Shown in pieces: positions 34,011 through 42,654 of a DNA stretch of 64,000 nt. This DNA comes from CAYNHZ01 sp964397445 (GTDB lineage: Bacteria; Bacteroidota; Bacteroidia; Bacteroidales; UBA932). Below the pieces are notes generated by a model. It was not told the origin of the DNA. It saw only the letters and a program-made list of their open reading frames with translations, and made no database searches. Position 1 is the stretch's first letter. Every line of letters starts with the position of its first letter. The stretch lies in contig CAYNHZ010000001.1 of the NCBI GenBank assembly GCA_964397445.1, positions 124,001-188,000 on the forward strand. Direction: 5' to 3'. Position numbers and translations under genes: made by a program.

Positions 34011-34831
34011 AAAAACTGCTAATTATTTCTATTTCAATATTAGCTTTCATTATCTCCTCCTGCGGAAATAACGCAAGTAAAAAGATACAAGAGGACAAAG
34101 GTGATACTACTAAAGTCGAAGAAAAATATCTTGAAGGAGATCTAAAAATAAAAATCGACTCTCTCGTTTCCGAATTGAGTAAACTCAATCTTGACCCTGT
34201 TTTCACAAAATCTCAGTCAGGTAAAATAGTCCTTTCAACGAAGGAAAAAATGATAAAACCAACATATCTTCTCCCCCCATCAAAAGGAGATGAACTCGTC
34301 ACATTGAGCCAAAAATATCGTGCTACAATGATGTTAAGAATGGATATGGCTGTTGCATATTTATATGAAATGCCCTTAGAAGATTACAAACAAGCTATTG
34401 CTAAGTTACTTATCAATATCAATAATCCTGCTTTCAAACTCAATCTGAATGAAGATGCAAAGAACAATCCTGAACAAATCCGCGGTTTTATTACCAAACT
34501 ATATGATGGAGAGGTTTCAAACAATACAGTTAATTTCTTTTGGGATGCCATAGTTGCAAGTTTGATAGAGGATCTTTATATCCTCACACAAAACACAGAT
34601 CTTTTTATCCCTTGTTTTACAGACCAGAGTGCATCTGAGATTACCTACCGTTTTATCCTTGTTCACGAGGGGATTCAGGAGATGATCAAATTTCACCCGG
34701 AGCTTGAAAACCTGCAATCCATCCTTGAACCTTTAAGGGTTATCAATGCAATTAATGTCGAACAGCTTCGCACACAGGTAAACGAGCTTAAAGATGAGAT
34801 CGCAATAGCCCGTGAAAAACTGTTGCAATAA
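34007..34831 (+). CDS. Lipoprotein of unknown function coupled to the ABC transporter
   Basis: A 274-residue lipoprotein with lipobox I-S-S-C (Cys19). I do not recognise the mature part; it is mostly helical with a coiled-coil-prone C-terminus (about 245-274). The start codon shares four bases (ATGA) with the stop of the ABC transporter gene, so the products are probably made together and may interact. Its 3' end is 6 bp from the convergent C69 dipeptidase gene. Confidence 0.75.
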   Translation: MKKLLIISISILAFIISSCGNNASKKIQEDKGDTTKVEEKYLEGDLKIKIDSLVSELSKLNLDPVFTKSQSGKIVLSTKEKMIKPTYLLPPSKGDELVTLSQKYRATMMLRMDMAVAYLYEMPLEDYKQAIAKLLININNPAFKLNLNEDAKNNPEQIRGFITKLYDGEVSNNTVNFFWDAIVASLIEDLYILTQNTDLFIPCFTDQSASEITYRFILVHEGIQEMIKFHPELENLQSILEPLRVINAINVEQLRTQVNELKDEIAIAREKLLQ

Positions 34832-34837
34832 TCTCTC

Positions 34838-36496
34838 CTAATTGTTCTTAACTTTTAATCTATCACCGGCATCGTCTTTGATTGCCCTCTTAAATCTTTC
34901 GGTATAACCGGGCCAATTAGGGGTAGCAGGAATTGAGTTAGAGAATCCATTTGTCATAAAAGACCCATCGGGGTTTTGCTTTTTGGTATTTCCATCGATA
35001 TATTTCACAAGCAAATATTTCTCAAGGTCACTCCATTTATTAAAAAGGGCATTTGCCTCATTAATAGAAAACTCTGTAAGATTTTTGATTAATCCCCTCT
35101 TGTTACCAAGGAGGGATTGACATTTTTCAACTTTTTCTATCATCTCTATCTCGTGTTTATCAATAATTTGACGCACCTCTTCTCCTATTTGATTGTACCT
35201 TAAATATGCAAATTGAGCTATTTTGTTTTGCAACCAAAACATAGAGGTTGGTGAGTACTCCACCATAGAGCCGTTACCGAGCGCATAATGGTGGGAAATC
35301 CTTGTTGATGACGAAAATACAGGGGTTAATGGAGAGGTCCCTGCATCATCTACACCAAACCAAAAAACACCTCCAATCTCGTCGGGCAACCACCCCCTAC
35401 TTTGTCCTACAAACCAAAATCCGGTCTGCTGGGTAGCAATAGCCCTTTCGTTTGTCAAAACAACACCATCTATCTCGAAATCCATTGGTCTCCAACGATA
35501 TGGAAGGGCATTTCCACCAGCTCCGATATCCTCTCTCATATCAAAAGGGGTCCCTTCAAAATGGTCTCTCATCATATCTGCAGCATTTTTAACAGAAATT
35601 TTCTCTTTTGCCTTAACATAAAGGGGCATCCGATTTTTTGGGTTTTCACCGGAGGCATAATCCAAATATTTTTCTGCCTCAAAATCCCCATATTTATTGA
35701 AGAAACTCCATACACGAGCCTCACATCCTCTCATAGCACTGAAATCGAGTGGACAGTATGTGTCCGCAAAGCTAAACTCCTGATCTGTACCGCTAAATAA
35801 ACCCACTTGTCGGGCATAAGAGATTACATCTGGAGAATAGAGACAATTTTCAGGATCATTTAAGGGAAATGTAGTAATCCTAGCACAATTTGCGTGCGCT
35901 GAAATATAACCGTCAGGGATACGAACTGCCACCCAAACAGCACCCTTATCAAGATTTACAGAATCAGCATCATATCTCCCTTTTTTACCGATTATCTCTA
36001 ATATCCAAGCCTCCTTTGAGTCCCCTATAGAGATCGATTCCCCAGAAGAGGCATAACCATATTGATCTATAAGAGAGGTAAATATCCCAATAGCCTCCCT
36101 TGCACTTTTTGCCCTTTGCAATGTAATATAGATGGCAGAGCCATAATCAATAACCCCTTTTGGATCGTTTAGCCATTCGATACCACCCCAAGTCGATTCA
36201 CCAATAATCACCTGATATTCATTCATATTACCTATAACATTATATGTATATGGCACTTGAGGTATTTCACCCAAATATTTTTCCCTCCCCCATTCATATA
36301 TTTTAACCATCTCCCCCTTATTATGTTTCAATGCAGGAAAGTGAAGCAATGTCCCGTAACGAGTATGTGAATCTGCCGCATAAGTAACCATAACAGAGCC
36401 ATCACTCGAAGCACCACGAGTAATAATCAGATTGGTGCAGGCAAACATATAACTTGATGCAAAGAGAAAAAAAGAGACAAATAATAATTTTTTCAT
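34838..36496 (-). CDS. Secreted C69-family dipeptidase
   Basis: A 552-residue peptidase C69 (PepD-like). The ATG at 36496 starts a signal peptide; an in-frame ATG at 36526 would add ten residues and overlap the upstream gene. Cleavage before the Cys in M-F-A-C-T-N would expose the N-terminal nucleophile cysteine expected for this Ntn-hydrolase family (residue 20 from this start). Other family stretches include T-R-G-A-S-S-D-G-S and the S-T-W-G-G region. It hydrolyses dipeptides outside the cytoplasm. It lies 14 bp after the RimK-like gene and is probably in the miaA operon. Confidence 0.88.
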   Translation of the reverse strand: MKKLLFVSFFLFASSYMFACTNLIITRGASSDGSVMVTYAADSHTRYGTLLHFPALKHNKGEMVKIYEWGREKYLGEIPQVPYTYNVIGNMNEYQVIIGESTWGGIEWLNDPKGVIDYGSAIYITLQRAKSAREAIGIFTSLIDQYGYASSGESISIGDSKEAWILEIIGKKGRYDADSVNLDKGAVWVAVRIPDGYISAHANCARITTFPLNDPENCLYSPDVISYARQVGLFSGTDQEFSFADTYCPLDFSAMRGCEARVWSFFNKYGDFEAEKYLDYASGENPKNRMPLYVKAKEKISVKNAADMMRDHFEGTPFDMREDIGAGGNALPYRWRPMDFEIDGVVLTNERAIATQQTGFWFVGQSRGWLPDEIGGVFWFGVDDAGTSPLTPVFSSSTRISHHYALGNGSMVEYSPTSMFWLQNKIAQFAYLRYNQIGEEVRQIIDKHEIEMIEKVEKCQSLLGNKRGLIKNLTEFSINEANALFNKWSDLEKYLLVKYIDGNTKKQNPDGSFMTNGFSNSIPATPNWPGYTERFKRAIKDDAGDRLKVKNN

Positions 36497-36510
36497 TGTA
36501 AAATATTGAT

Positions 36511-37506
36511 TTATAATTTTGTACAAACATATTCAGAAAGTCTTTGAGGAATGTCAATACCGGCCACAATAGATGTTGTGCGAAAACCGGCGTTTCCATT
36601 CACTTCACAAACCGTAAAATTTTTGCATTCTGATACCTCATCACAACGATCTGCTAATAGGAGATCTATCCCGGCAAATTCCAATCCCAAAGCCTTTGCC
36701 GCAGAGATTGCAATCTCCCTCCCCTCATTGGGCAAATCACACTCAATCGCCTCTCCCCCCTGGGCATAATTGGACTTAAAAGAGCCAATATTTCTCCGCA
36801 TAAGAGAACCTGCCACTTTATCACCTATAACCCATACCCTCACATCTTTACCCCTACTCTCCTCAATATATTCCTGGAAAATCAATTTAGAACCATACTC
36901 TATCTCCTCTCTCCATAAACCACCATCCGTCCAACCGAAATTTCCCTTCTCGTAATCGAAAATTCTCATTCTGAGTGTATCATCACAACTTTTGAGAGCA
37001 TCATTAAAGCTATCATTATCCTCAATAAGGTAAACATTTTCCCCCTTAGAGCCGAAAATATTTTTCATCACAAATGATTTTCCGAGAAAAGTATCTGTAA
37101 GGGATTTAAACGATGGAATCTCATCTCCATAAAAAAATGTTAAAGGGGTGGGGACAGACAATGACTTTAAAACAGTTGCCGTAGCCCACTTATCCCTCGA
37201 TAATTCCATTGATTTACAATTGTTTATAACCCTAATATTCCTTATTTCAAACCACATTGACAGACCGGAATTATAACCCCTCATCAACACTACATCGGGT
37301 AGATGTTTACCGTCTAACTTCATTATATCCCCATTTTCCCCAATCAATACAGATTTCGGAAGGTCGGGAATGCCCCAAAAAAATATTTCCACCTCTGCTC
37401 CATATTTAGAGAAAGCCCCTTTCAACCAACCGAAAGCATTATTTTTTTTGTTGGTACTATTTGGATACAACAACCAAATTAACATTGCAACTACATTTTT
37501 ACCCAT
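36511..37506 (-). CDS. RimK-like ATP-grasp ligase
   Basis: A 331-residue cytoplasmic ATP-grasp protein of the RimK/glutathione synthetase type. The ATP-binding region has V-M-K-N-I-F-G-S-K-G-E-N (about residue 145), and the metal-binding end is C-E-V-N-G-N-A-G-F (about 305). Family members add amino acids or similar nucleophiles to a carboxylate; the acceptor here is not known. Its start overlaps the miaA stop by 16 bp, and it precedes a dipeptidase gene, so a link to peptide metabolism is possible but unproven. Confidence 0.82.
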   Translation of the reverse strand: MGKNVVAMLIWLLYPNSTNKKNNAFGWLKGAFSKYGAEVEIFFWGIPDLPKSVLIGENGDIMKLDGKHLPDVVLMRGYNSGLSMWFEIRNIRVINNCKSMELSRDKWATATVLKSLSVPTPLTFFYGDEIPSFKSLTDTFLGKSFVMKNIFGSKGENVYLIEDNDSFNDALKSCDDTLRMRIFDYEKGNFGWTDGGLWREEIEYGSKLIFQEYIEESRGKDVRVWVIGDKVAGSLMRRNIGSFKSNYAQGGEAIECDLPNEGREIAISAAKALGLEFAGIDLLLADRCDEVSECKNFTVCEVNGNAGFRTTSIVAGIDIPQRLSEYVCTKL

Positions 37507-38351
37507 TTGATCTCTATCCCCCTTCGCTCCATACCTCTAAACCACGTCATTTGCCTCTTTGCAAACTGATGAATAGCTATTGCCAACTGGTTTTCCATCT
37601 CAATATAAGAGAGTTTACCGATAAGAAAAAGGGTAACAAACTTATATTCAAGGCCATAGTAAATCAGATCATCTGAAGGAATCCCTTTGTCCAATAGATT
37701 TTTAACCTCCTCTACCAATCCGTTCTGCAATCTCAATTTCAACCTATCGTCTATTTTCTGATTACGTTCCTCTTTAGAGACAGAAATACCAATATATTCA
37801 ATATCTCCATCATTAAAAACAGGCATTTCAACCCCCCTATCTTTAGGAATTTCTTTATAAGAAGCTATCTCTATAGCCCTAATCAGCCGCTTCTTAGTAT
37901 CGAAATCAGATTTATTGTGAAGAGGTTTAAGCGATGCGAGAAGTGATATTAACTCCTCCTCATTTTTACTCTCCAACTGAGAACGTAATAGCGGATTCGG
38001 CGGCACCTCTTGAAGAGAATATCCTTTTGTAACAGCCTCAATATAAAGACCTGACCCACCACAGAGGATAGGAACTTTTGAGCGAGAGGTTATATCATTA
38101 TAGGCACCCGCAAAATCGCGTTGATACTTAAAAATATCATATTTTGTCCCCGCCTCTACAATATCTATCAAATGATATGGAACTCCTAAAGCGATATAAT
38201 CGTTCAGATCTTTTCCTGTGCCAATATCCATCCCTCTATACACTTGACGAGAATCTGCAGAAATGATCTCCCCACCTATCTCTTTCGCCATTCCAATAGC
38301 ATATTTTGTCTTACCGGAAGCTGTTGGTCCTAAAATTACTATTAGTTTCAT
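37491..38351 (-). CDS. miaA: tRNA dimethylallyltransferase
   Basis: A 286-residue MiaA that prenylates A37 of tRNAs reading U-initial codons. The P-loop G-P-T-A-S-G-K-T is at residues 8-15, followed by S-A-D-S-R-Q-V-Y and the C-terminal F-A-K-R-Q-M-T-W-F-R. The ATG at 38351 is chosen because the 49-residue in-frame extension upstream overlaps smpB and is not conserved in character. A near-consensus -7 box (TATATTCG, 38356-38363) ends only 5 bp before this ATG, implying a nearly leaderless message. Confidence 0.95.
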   Translation of the reverse strand: MKLIVILGPTASGKTKYAIGMAKEIGGEIISADSRQVYRGMDIGTGKDLNDYIALGVPYHLIDIVEAGTKYDIFKYQRDFAGAYNDITSRSKVPILCGGSGLYIEAVTKGYSLQEVPPNPLLRSQLESKNEEELISLLASLKPLHNKSDFDTKKRLIRAIEIASYKEIPKDRGVEMPVFNDGDIEYIGISVSKEERNQKIDDRLKLRLQNGLVEEVKNLLDKGIPSDDLIYYGLEYKFVTLFLIGKLSYIEMENQLAIAIHQFAKRQMTWFRGMERRGIEIKWVKM

Positions 38352-38374
38352 TATGCGAATATACCGTTTTTTTC

Positions 38375-38382
38375 TACTTTTG
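38375..38382 (+). promoter_or_regulatory. -7 promoter element of smpB
   Basis: TACTTTTG matches TAnnTTTG exactly and ends 6 bp before the smpB ATG, so the transcript would have almost no leader. The opposing miaA -7-like box lies 11 bp away. Confidence 0.5.
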
Positions 38383-38388
38383 CATAAT

Positions 38389-38835
38389 ATGCCAAAAGCA
38401 AAAAGCAAAATAGATATTAAGAACAAAAAGGCCTCTTTCGAATACGAATTTTTAGAGACCTTCACAGCAGGGATTGTTTTAAGCGGTACCGAGATCAAAT
38501 CGATCAGAGCAGGTAAAGCCTCCTTGTCCGATAGCTATTGCTACTTTGCAGGTAGTGAACTCTATGTTAAAAATATGCACATAGCAGATTACTGGTGGGG
38601 CAGTTTCAATAAACACGACCCCAAACGGGATCGCAAACTTCTACTAAATAAAAAAGAGCTTCGCAAACTTCAACGATCCACGAAAGAAAAAGGGCTAACA
38701 ATCATAACAACAAGGCTTTTCATCGCCGAAAACGGCTACGCAAAACTAAATATTGCCCTTGCTCGCGGTAAAAAGGAGTACGACAAACGGCAATCCATAA
38801 AAGAGAAAGATCTTCGCCGCTACGATGAACAATAA
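38389..38835 (+). CDS. smpB: SsrA-binding protein SmpB
   Basis: A 148-residue SmpB, which binds tmRNA and brings it to stalled ribosomes. Typical features are the F-L-E-T-F-T-A-G-I-V-L-S-G-T-E-I-K-S segment, the K-R-D-R-K-L-L-L motif and the basic C-terminal tail with K-K-E-Y-D-K-R. The ATG at 38389 gives the family's normal length; the open frame upstream lies inside miaA. No ssrA (tmRNA) gene is seen nearby. Confidence 0.96.
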   Translation: MPKAKSKIDIKNKKASFEYEFLETFTAGIVLSGTEIKSIRAGKASLSDSYCYFAGSELYVKNMHIADYWWGSFNKHDPKRDRKLLLNKKELRKLQRSTKEKGLTIITTRLFIAENGYAKLNIALARGKKEYDKRQSIKEKDLRRYDEQ

Positions 38836-39003
38836 AAGGCTCCTTTCAAACACCTCTCCGATAGAGAAATAAGCGCCGTCATAATGGTATCTTTTCAAGA
38901 CCTATCAAGGCTATTTATATCCAATTTATAAGGCTATTAACTTGGTGTGTGAATTTTTCCGTAAAAATAATTTCTTAATATTATGTTTACAGAATAGAGG
39001 TGA

Positions 39004-39114
39004 TTACTTTTTAAAGATTTTATATAAGATGTCATTTATAGATGAAATAGCGGCTAAAACAATTATTATAAAGCTAATTGCCATCAATAATCCGCATATT
39101 ATAAAAAATCCCAT
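39004..39114 (-). CDS. Small 36-residue single-pass membrane protein
   Basis: A 36-residue reading frame (ATG at 39114, TAA at 39004) in the 507-bp gap between smpB and the tricorn gene. Almost the whole peptide is one hydrophobic helix (about residues 2-24), followed by a polar tail ending in Lys-Lys. Its main support is a near-perfect promoter upstream (TTTG, 19-bp spacer, TAACTTTG), predicting a leader of about 23 nt. No family is recognised. Small membrane peptides with a basic tail are often regulators of membrane complexes or type I toxins; neither is shown here. Confidence 0.55.
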   Translation of the reverse strand: MGFFIICGLLMAISFIIIVLAAISSINDILYKIFKK

Positions 39115-39141
39115 TTTGCCTTTGTCTTACTTTATTTAACA

Positions 39142-39172
39142 CAAAGTTATAAACCATTCCCTATTCTGCAAA
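39142..39172 (-). promoter_or_regulatory. Consensus promoter for the small membrane peptide gene
   Basis: Read on the minus strand: TTTG (39172-39169), 19 bp, TAACTTTG (39149-39142). Both elements and the spacing match the Bacteroidetes consensus exactly, the best match found in the window. Transcription would start near 39137 and run leftward. Confidence 0.7.
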
Positions 39173-39176
39173 CTAT

Positions 39177-39341
39177 TTATATATTTGATATCATATCTAT
39201 TCCGTTAATCTTGAACATCATAGTCCATCCATAGCTATTAGACAGTTCACGCGCAAAGAAGGGTGTAACCTCTTCAGGAAAAACAGCTAAGAGAGTTTCT
39301 AAAGTGATGAGTATGAGTTGTGAATAGCTTTCAAATAAAAT
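39177..39341 (-). pseudogene. Possible 3' remnant of a degraded gene
   Basis: A 54-codon open frame with no start codon at its head, immediately downstream of the tricorn stop in another frame, ending in TAA at 39177. It reads like a soluble protein tail (for example F-P-E-E-V-T-P-F-F-A-R-E-L). It may be the last part of a gene whose 5' end was lost, or chance. It ends 5 bp before the promoter of the small peptide gene. No family was recognised. Confidence 0.25.
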
Positions 39342-39342
39342 A

Positions 39343-42300
39343 TTATTTATTATTCAACAAACTTTCGGTTGCAACTTTGAGTTGCATATCCAATCCTTTT
39401 ATAACATCTTCAGGTGTGTTGTATATGAGTATATCGGGCTGAAGTTCCATATTTTCCATATAATTGCCCTGCATATCCATACAACCAACTTGAGGAATAC
39501 CGAAAACAATAGAGGGATCTATTTGTGATTCCCACCATACAGCTGTCATTGTACCCGGCACAGGTGCACCGACCAATTTGCCTACATTAAGCGTCTTGTA
39601 CACCCAAGGAGTACCGTGTGCATTGCTGTAATTATCTTCACATATCAACATACAAGAGGGTTTTAACCACTTGTTATACGGATCACTTCCAATATAACGA
39701 CCCCTCGGCATAAACCTTTGGTACTCTTTACCCGAAAGGAGAGTCACAACATCATCGTGCAGCCATCCTCCTCCATTGTGACGGGTATCGACTACCACAG
39801 CATCTTTATCACGCATACGTCCGAGCAATTCACTATATAGCTCCCTAAAACTTTGACTATTCATCCCTTGAATATGAACATAGGCTATTTTTCCACCGGA
39901 AAATTGATCTACCATATCTCTACACCTTTCAACCCAGCGTTTGTAAAGTAAAGCATTCTGCTCGCCATAGCTGATAGCCTTTATTGTAACATCAAAATGT
40001 TTTTTGGTTGTAGGATCTAAAACAGATAGTATCACCTTATTACCAACCTTCCCTTCGAGCAATGGAAAATAATCCTGACCTGCAACTATAGTTTGTCCGT
40101 CGATTTTTTCGATGACACACCCCTCCTTAATCTCATTTTTAGACAAAGTGATCGGGCTTCTCTTAATGATCTCTTTGATTTTCAAACCATCACCTTCATA
40201 CTGATCATCATAGAAGACACCTAAACAAGCTGTTGGCAAAGCGTCTCCTCCACCAAAATAACGGGCACCGGTATGAGAACCATTCAACTCTCCGAGCATT
40301 TCGCCCAACATCTCGGCAAAATCATAATTGTTGGAGATAAATGGAAGAAATTTATGATAGGTCTCCTTGTAGCCACTCCAATCAATTCCGTGGATGGCAG
40401 GATCGTAAAATTTATCTGCAACCTGCCTCCACGAGTGGTCGAAAATATAAACCCTTTCACCATAAGGTTTATAATCAAATGTTGATTCAAACGGAACATT
40501 AGTTATCTTTCCATTCTCAACATCTATTTTACTGATACCCATCCGATTATTTAAAAATAGATATTTTCCATCATTGGAGAGGACTAAAGAGCCGCCTCCA
40601 ATCCCTTTTGATAAAATTTTAGTGGAATTTTCTTTCAAATCGTGAACCCATAAATCCATTCCACTTTCAAAACTTGTCAGGTAAAAGAGCTTATCGCCCT
40701 TTAAACTAAGGACTGCATCCCCAAGTTTTGAAGAGTTAGGGGTAAGGCGAACAACTCTATATTCTGCGTTATCAAGATCGAAAATCAAAGGTTTAATCTC
40801 CTCCTCTTTATCTCCCTTTTTCTTCTCTTTATCTCCCTTTTTCTTCTCTACCTCTTTTTTGTCCTGTTCTTTTTTCTCCTTCTGAACTTTTTCGGCCTCC
40901 TCTAAAAGGGCAAGATCCTCCTTATTCATCCTAAATCTATCGTAAGCCTCAAGGTCGAAAAACATAATATAAATATCTGATTCTGAGCCCCAACTTCCGT
41001 GACTTCTATACCCGGCACGATCACTCGCCCATATCATCGCTTTTCCATCAAGGACCCATTTTGCATTACCATCATTATATCCACTCTTGGTAAGATTATA
41101 CATAACTCCATTGCCGGAAGCATCTATCAAAGCCACATCCTTATTATTCCAACCCCCTATAAAAATACAATTTGATAAAATCCACTTGCTATCCGGACTC
41201 CATTGATACCACTGATCTCCATCACCATACGAATATTCAAACTTCTCATCCATAACAGTGCGAACACCCTTTGATTCAAGATTTATAACCCTGATAGCAG
41301 ATCTGTTCTCAAGAAAAGCAACCTCTTTTCCATTAGGGCTGAATAACGGCTGAAACGAAACACTATTACTGTTTGTCAATCTCTCCTCTTTAAGGGCTGT
41401 AGAATATGGGAAAAACTTTTCAGAATCATTTTGAATCTTAGTTAAATATATCTGCCACAAACCATTTCTCTCACTCGAATACACGATAGATCTTCCATCA
41501 GGAGAGAAACTAAGATCTCTCTCTTGCTCGGCTGTATTGGTTATTTGCTTAGTTGTCTTATATTCAGAAGAGGTTACATAAACATCACCATGATAGATAA
41601 ATGCAATCTGTTCACCATCTTTACTGACAGCTATCTCTGTTGCTCCCCCTTTAATAACCTTTTTAACAACATCTTTTTCAAGTTGATCTGTAACGATCTC
41701 TATCTCGACCTTCTTAACATTTCCTTTAGAATCTGAGGTGTAAATCTCCCCATCGTACCCAAAACAAAGGGTTCCGTTACTTGCAACACTCAAAAATCTT
41801 ACAGGATTCTTTTCAAACTTCGTTATCTGTTTAGGAGCATCTTTCGAACCAATTTTATGATAATAGACATTGAAAGAGCCGTTTTGCTCACTCAAATAGT
41901 AGAAAAAGCCTTCACTCCCTGCAAAAACAGGATTTCTATCTTCTCCTGCAAAAGAGGTGAGTTTTGTAAATTTTCCATTCGCGGGAGTACCCTCTGCCGA
42001 CAACTCGCAACTCCAAATATCACGTGTAATCGATGAAGTATGATGTTTGCGCCAAGGATCTTCATATCCTTTCATATCATTGTATAACAGTGTCTTGCCG
42101 TCAGAGTTGAATGTAATGTACTCCATCGGTAAAGTTGAAAACATCATAGGTCTGCCCCCTTTTATAGATACTTGATAAACCTGTGAAAATGAAGATGAAG
42201 GGAACTGTGAACTCTCTGCAGATGGCATAACATTGGCAGAAAACAGAACAGTTGAATCATTTTTAAAAGCAATGGGCTGCTCATTTCCGGAAAAAGTGGT

Positions 42301-42627
42301 CAATCTAATAGGCGTTCCACCATTTCTATGGACTACATAAATATCTAAACTCCCCATTCTTTCCGATACAAATGCGATATTTTCCCCATTCGGGCTCCAT
42401 ATCGGACGACTATCAAAAGCGGGATTTGTAGTAATTTGTCGGGCAACACCTCCGGCAACAGGAACCGTAAATATATCCCCTTTAAAAGCAAAAGCAATTG
42501 TATTTCCGTCTGGAGATATTGAGCAATACCTCATCCAAAGAGGAGCTGTATCGGAAGTTTTTTGAGCAAACAGACTGCTTCCAAACAATAATCCGAATGC
42601 CAAAACTATAATTGAGATTCTTTTCAT
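39343..42627 (-). CDS. Tricorn-like S41 protease with TolB-type beta-propellers
   Basis: A 1094-residue exported protease (signal peptide about 1-21). The N-terminal 650 residues form WD40-like/TolB propeller blades, seen as repeated S-P-D-G-x-x-I/(W)-S-P motifs. A charged linker (about 575-600) contains K-K-K-G-D-K-E twice. A PDZ domain (about 830-900) and the S41 tricorn core follow, with D-T-R-H-N-G-G-G-W and the likely nucleophile serine in Y-S-N-A-H-G. Bacterial tricorn homologues degrade peptides in the periplasm. It follows the M16 lipoprotein gene by 27 bp on the same strand. Confidence 0.92.
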   Translation of the reverse strand: MKRISIIVLAFGLLFGSSLFAQKTSDTAPLWMRYCSISPDGNTIAFAFKGDIFTVPVAGGVARQITTNPAFDSRPIWSPNGENIAFVSERMGSLDIYVVHRNGGTPIRLTTFSGNEQPIAFKNDSTVLFSANVMPSAESSQFPSSSFSQVYQVSIKGGRPMMFSTLPMEYITFNSDGKTLLYNDMKGYEDPWRKHHTSSITRDIWSCELSAEGTPANGKFTKLTSFAGEDRNPVFAGSEGFFYYLSEQNGSFNVYYHKIGSKDAPKQITKFEKNPVRFLSVASNGTLCFGYDGEIYTSDSKGNVKKVEIEIVTDQLEKDVVKKVIKGGATEIAVSKDGEQIAFIYHGDVYVTSSEYKTTKQITNTAEQERDLSFSPDGRSIVYSSERNGLWQIYLTKIQNDSEKFFPYSTALKEERLTNSNSVSFQPLFSPNGKEVAFLENRSAIRVINLESKGVRTVMDEKFEYSYGDGDQWYQWSPDSKWILSNCIFIGGWNNKDVALIDASGNGVMYNLTKSGYNDGNAKWVLDGKAMIWASDRAGYRSHGSWGSESDIYIMFFDLEAYDRFRMNKEDLALLEEAEKVQKEKKEQDKKEVEKKKGDKEKKKGDKEEEIKPLIFDLDNAEYRVVRLTPNSSKLGDAVLSLKGDKLFYLTSFESGMDLWVHDLKENSTKILSKGIGGGSLVLSNDGKYLFLNNRMGISKIDVENGKITNVPFESTFDYKPYGERVYIFDHSWRQVADKFYDPAIHGIDWSGYKETYHKFLPFISNNYDFAEMLGEMLGELNGSHTGARYFGGGDALPTACLGVFYDDQYEGDGLKIKEIIKRSPITLSKNEIKEGCVIEKIDGQTIVAGQDYFPLLEGKVGNKVILSVLDPTTKKHFDVTIKAISYGEQNALLYKRWVERCRDMVDQFSGGKIAYVHIQGMNSQSFRELYSELLGRMRDKDAVVVDTRHNGGGWLHDDVVTLLSGKEYQRFMPRGRYIGSDPYNKWLKPSCMLICEDNYSNAHGTPWVYKTLNVGKLVGAPVPGTMTAVWWESQIDPSIVFGIPQVGCMDMQGNYMENMELQPDILIYNTPEDVIKGLDMQLKVATESLLNNK

Positions 42628-42654
42628 TTTGTAACTATGTATATAATCAAAAAG

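Noticed and set aside
38263..38388. N-terminal extension of SmpB.
   Set aside because: It lies in miaA coding sequence and upstream of the smpB promoter box; the ATG at 38389 gives the normal protein.
38352..38498. 49-residue N-terminal extension of MiaA.
   Set aside because: It is antisense to smpB; the P-loop normally lies within the first ten residues, matching the ATG at 38351.
38836..39003. Terminator downstream of smpB.
   Set aside because: No GC-rich stem followed by a T-run was found; only a short direct repeat AAGGCTATT is visible near 38908-38935.
38942..39139. A 65-codon plus-strand frame between smpB and the tricorn gene.
   Set aside because: It lies opposite the better supported 36-residue minus-strand gene with a consensus promoter and has no promoter of its own.
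40800..40870. Tandem repeat in the tricorn gene encoding K-K-K-G-D-K-E twice as a slippage or regulatory element.
   Set aside because: It is a short charged interdomain linker, low-complexity sequence common in such linkers, and keeps the frame.
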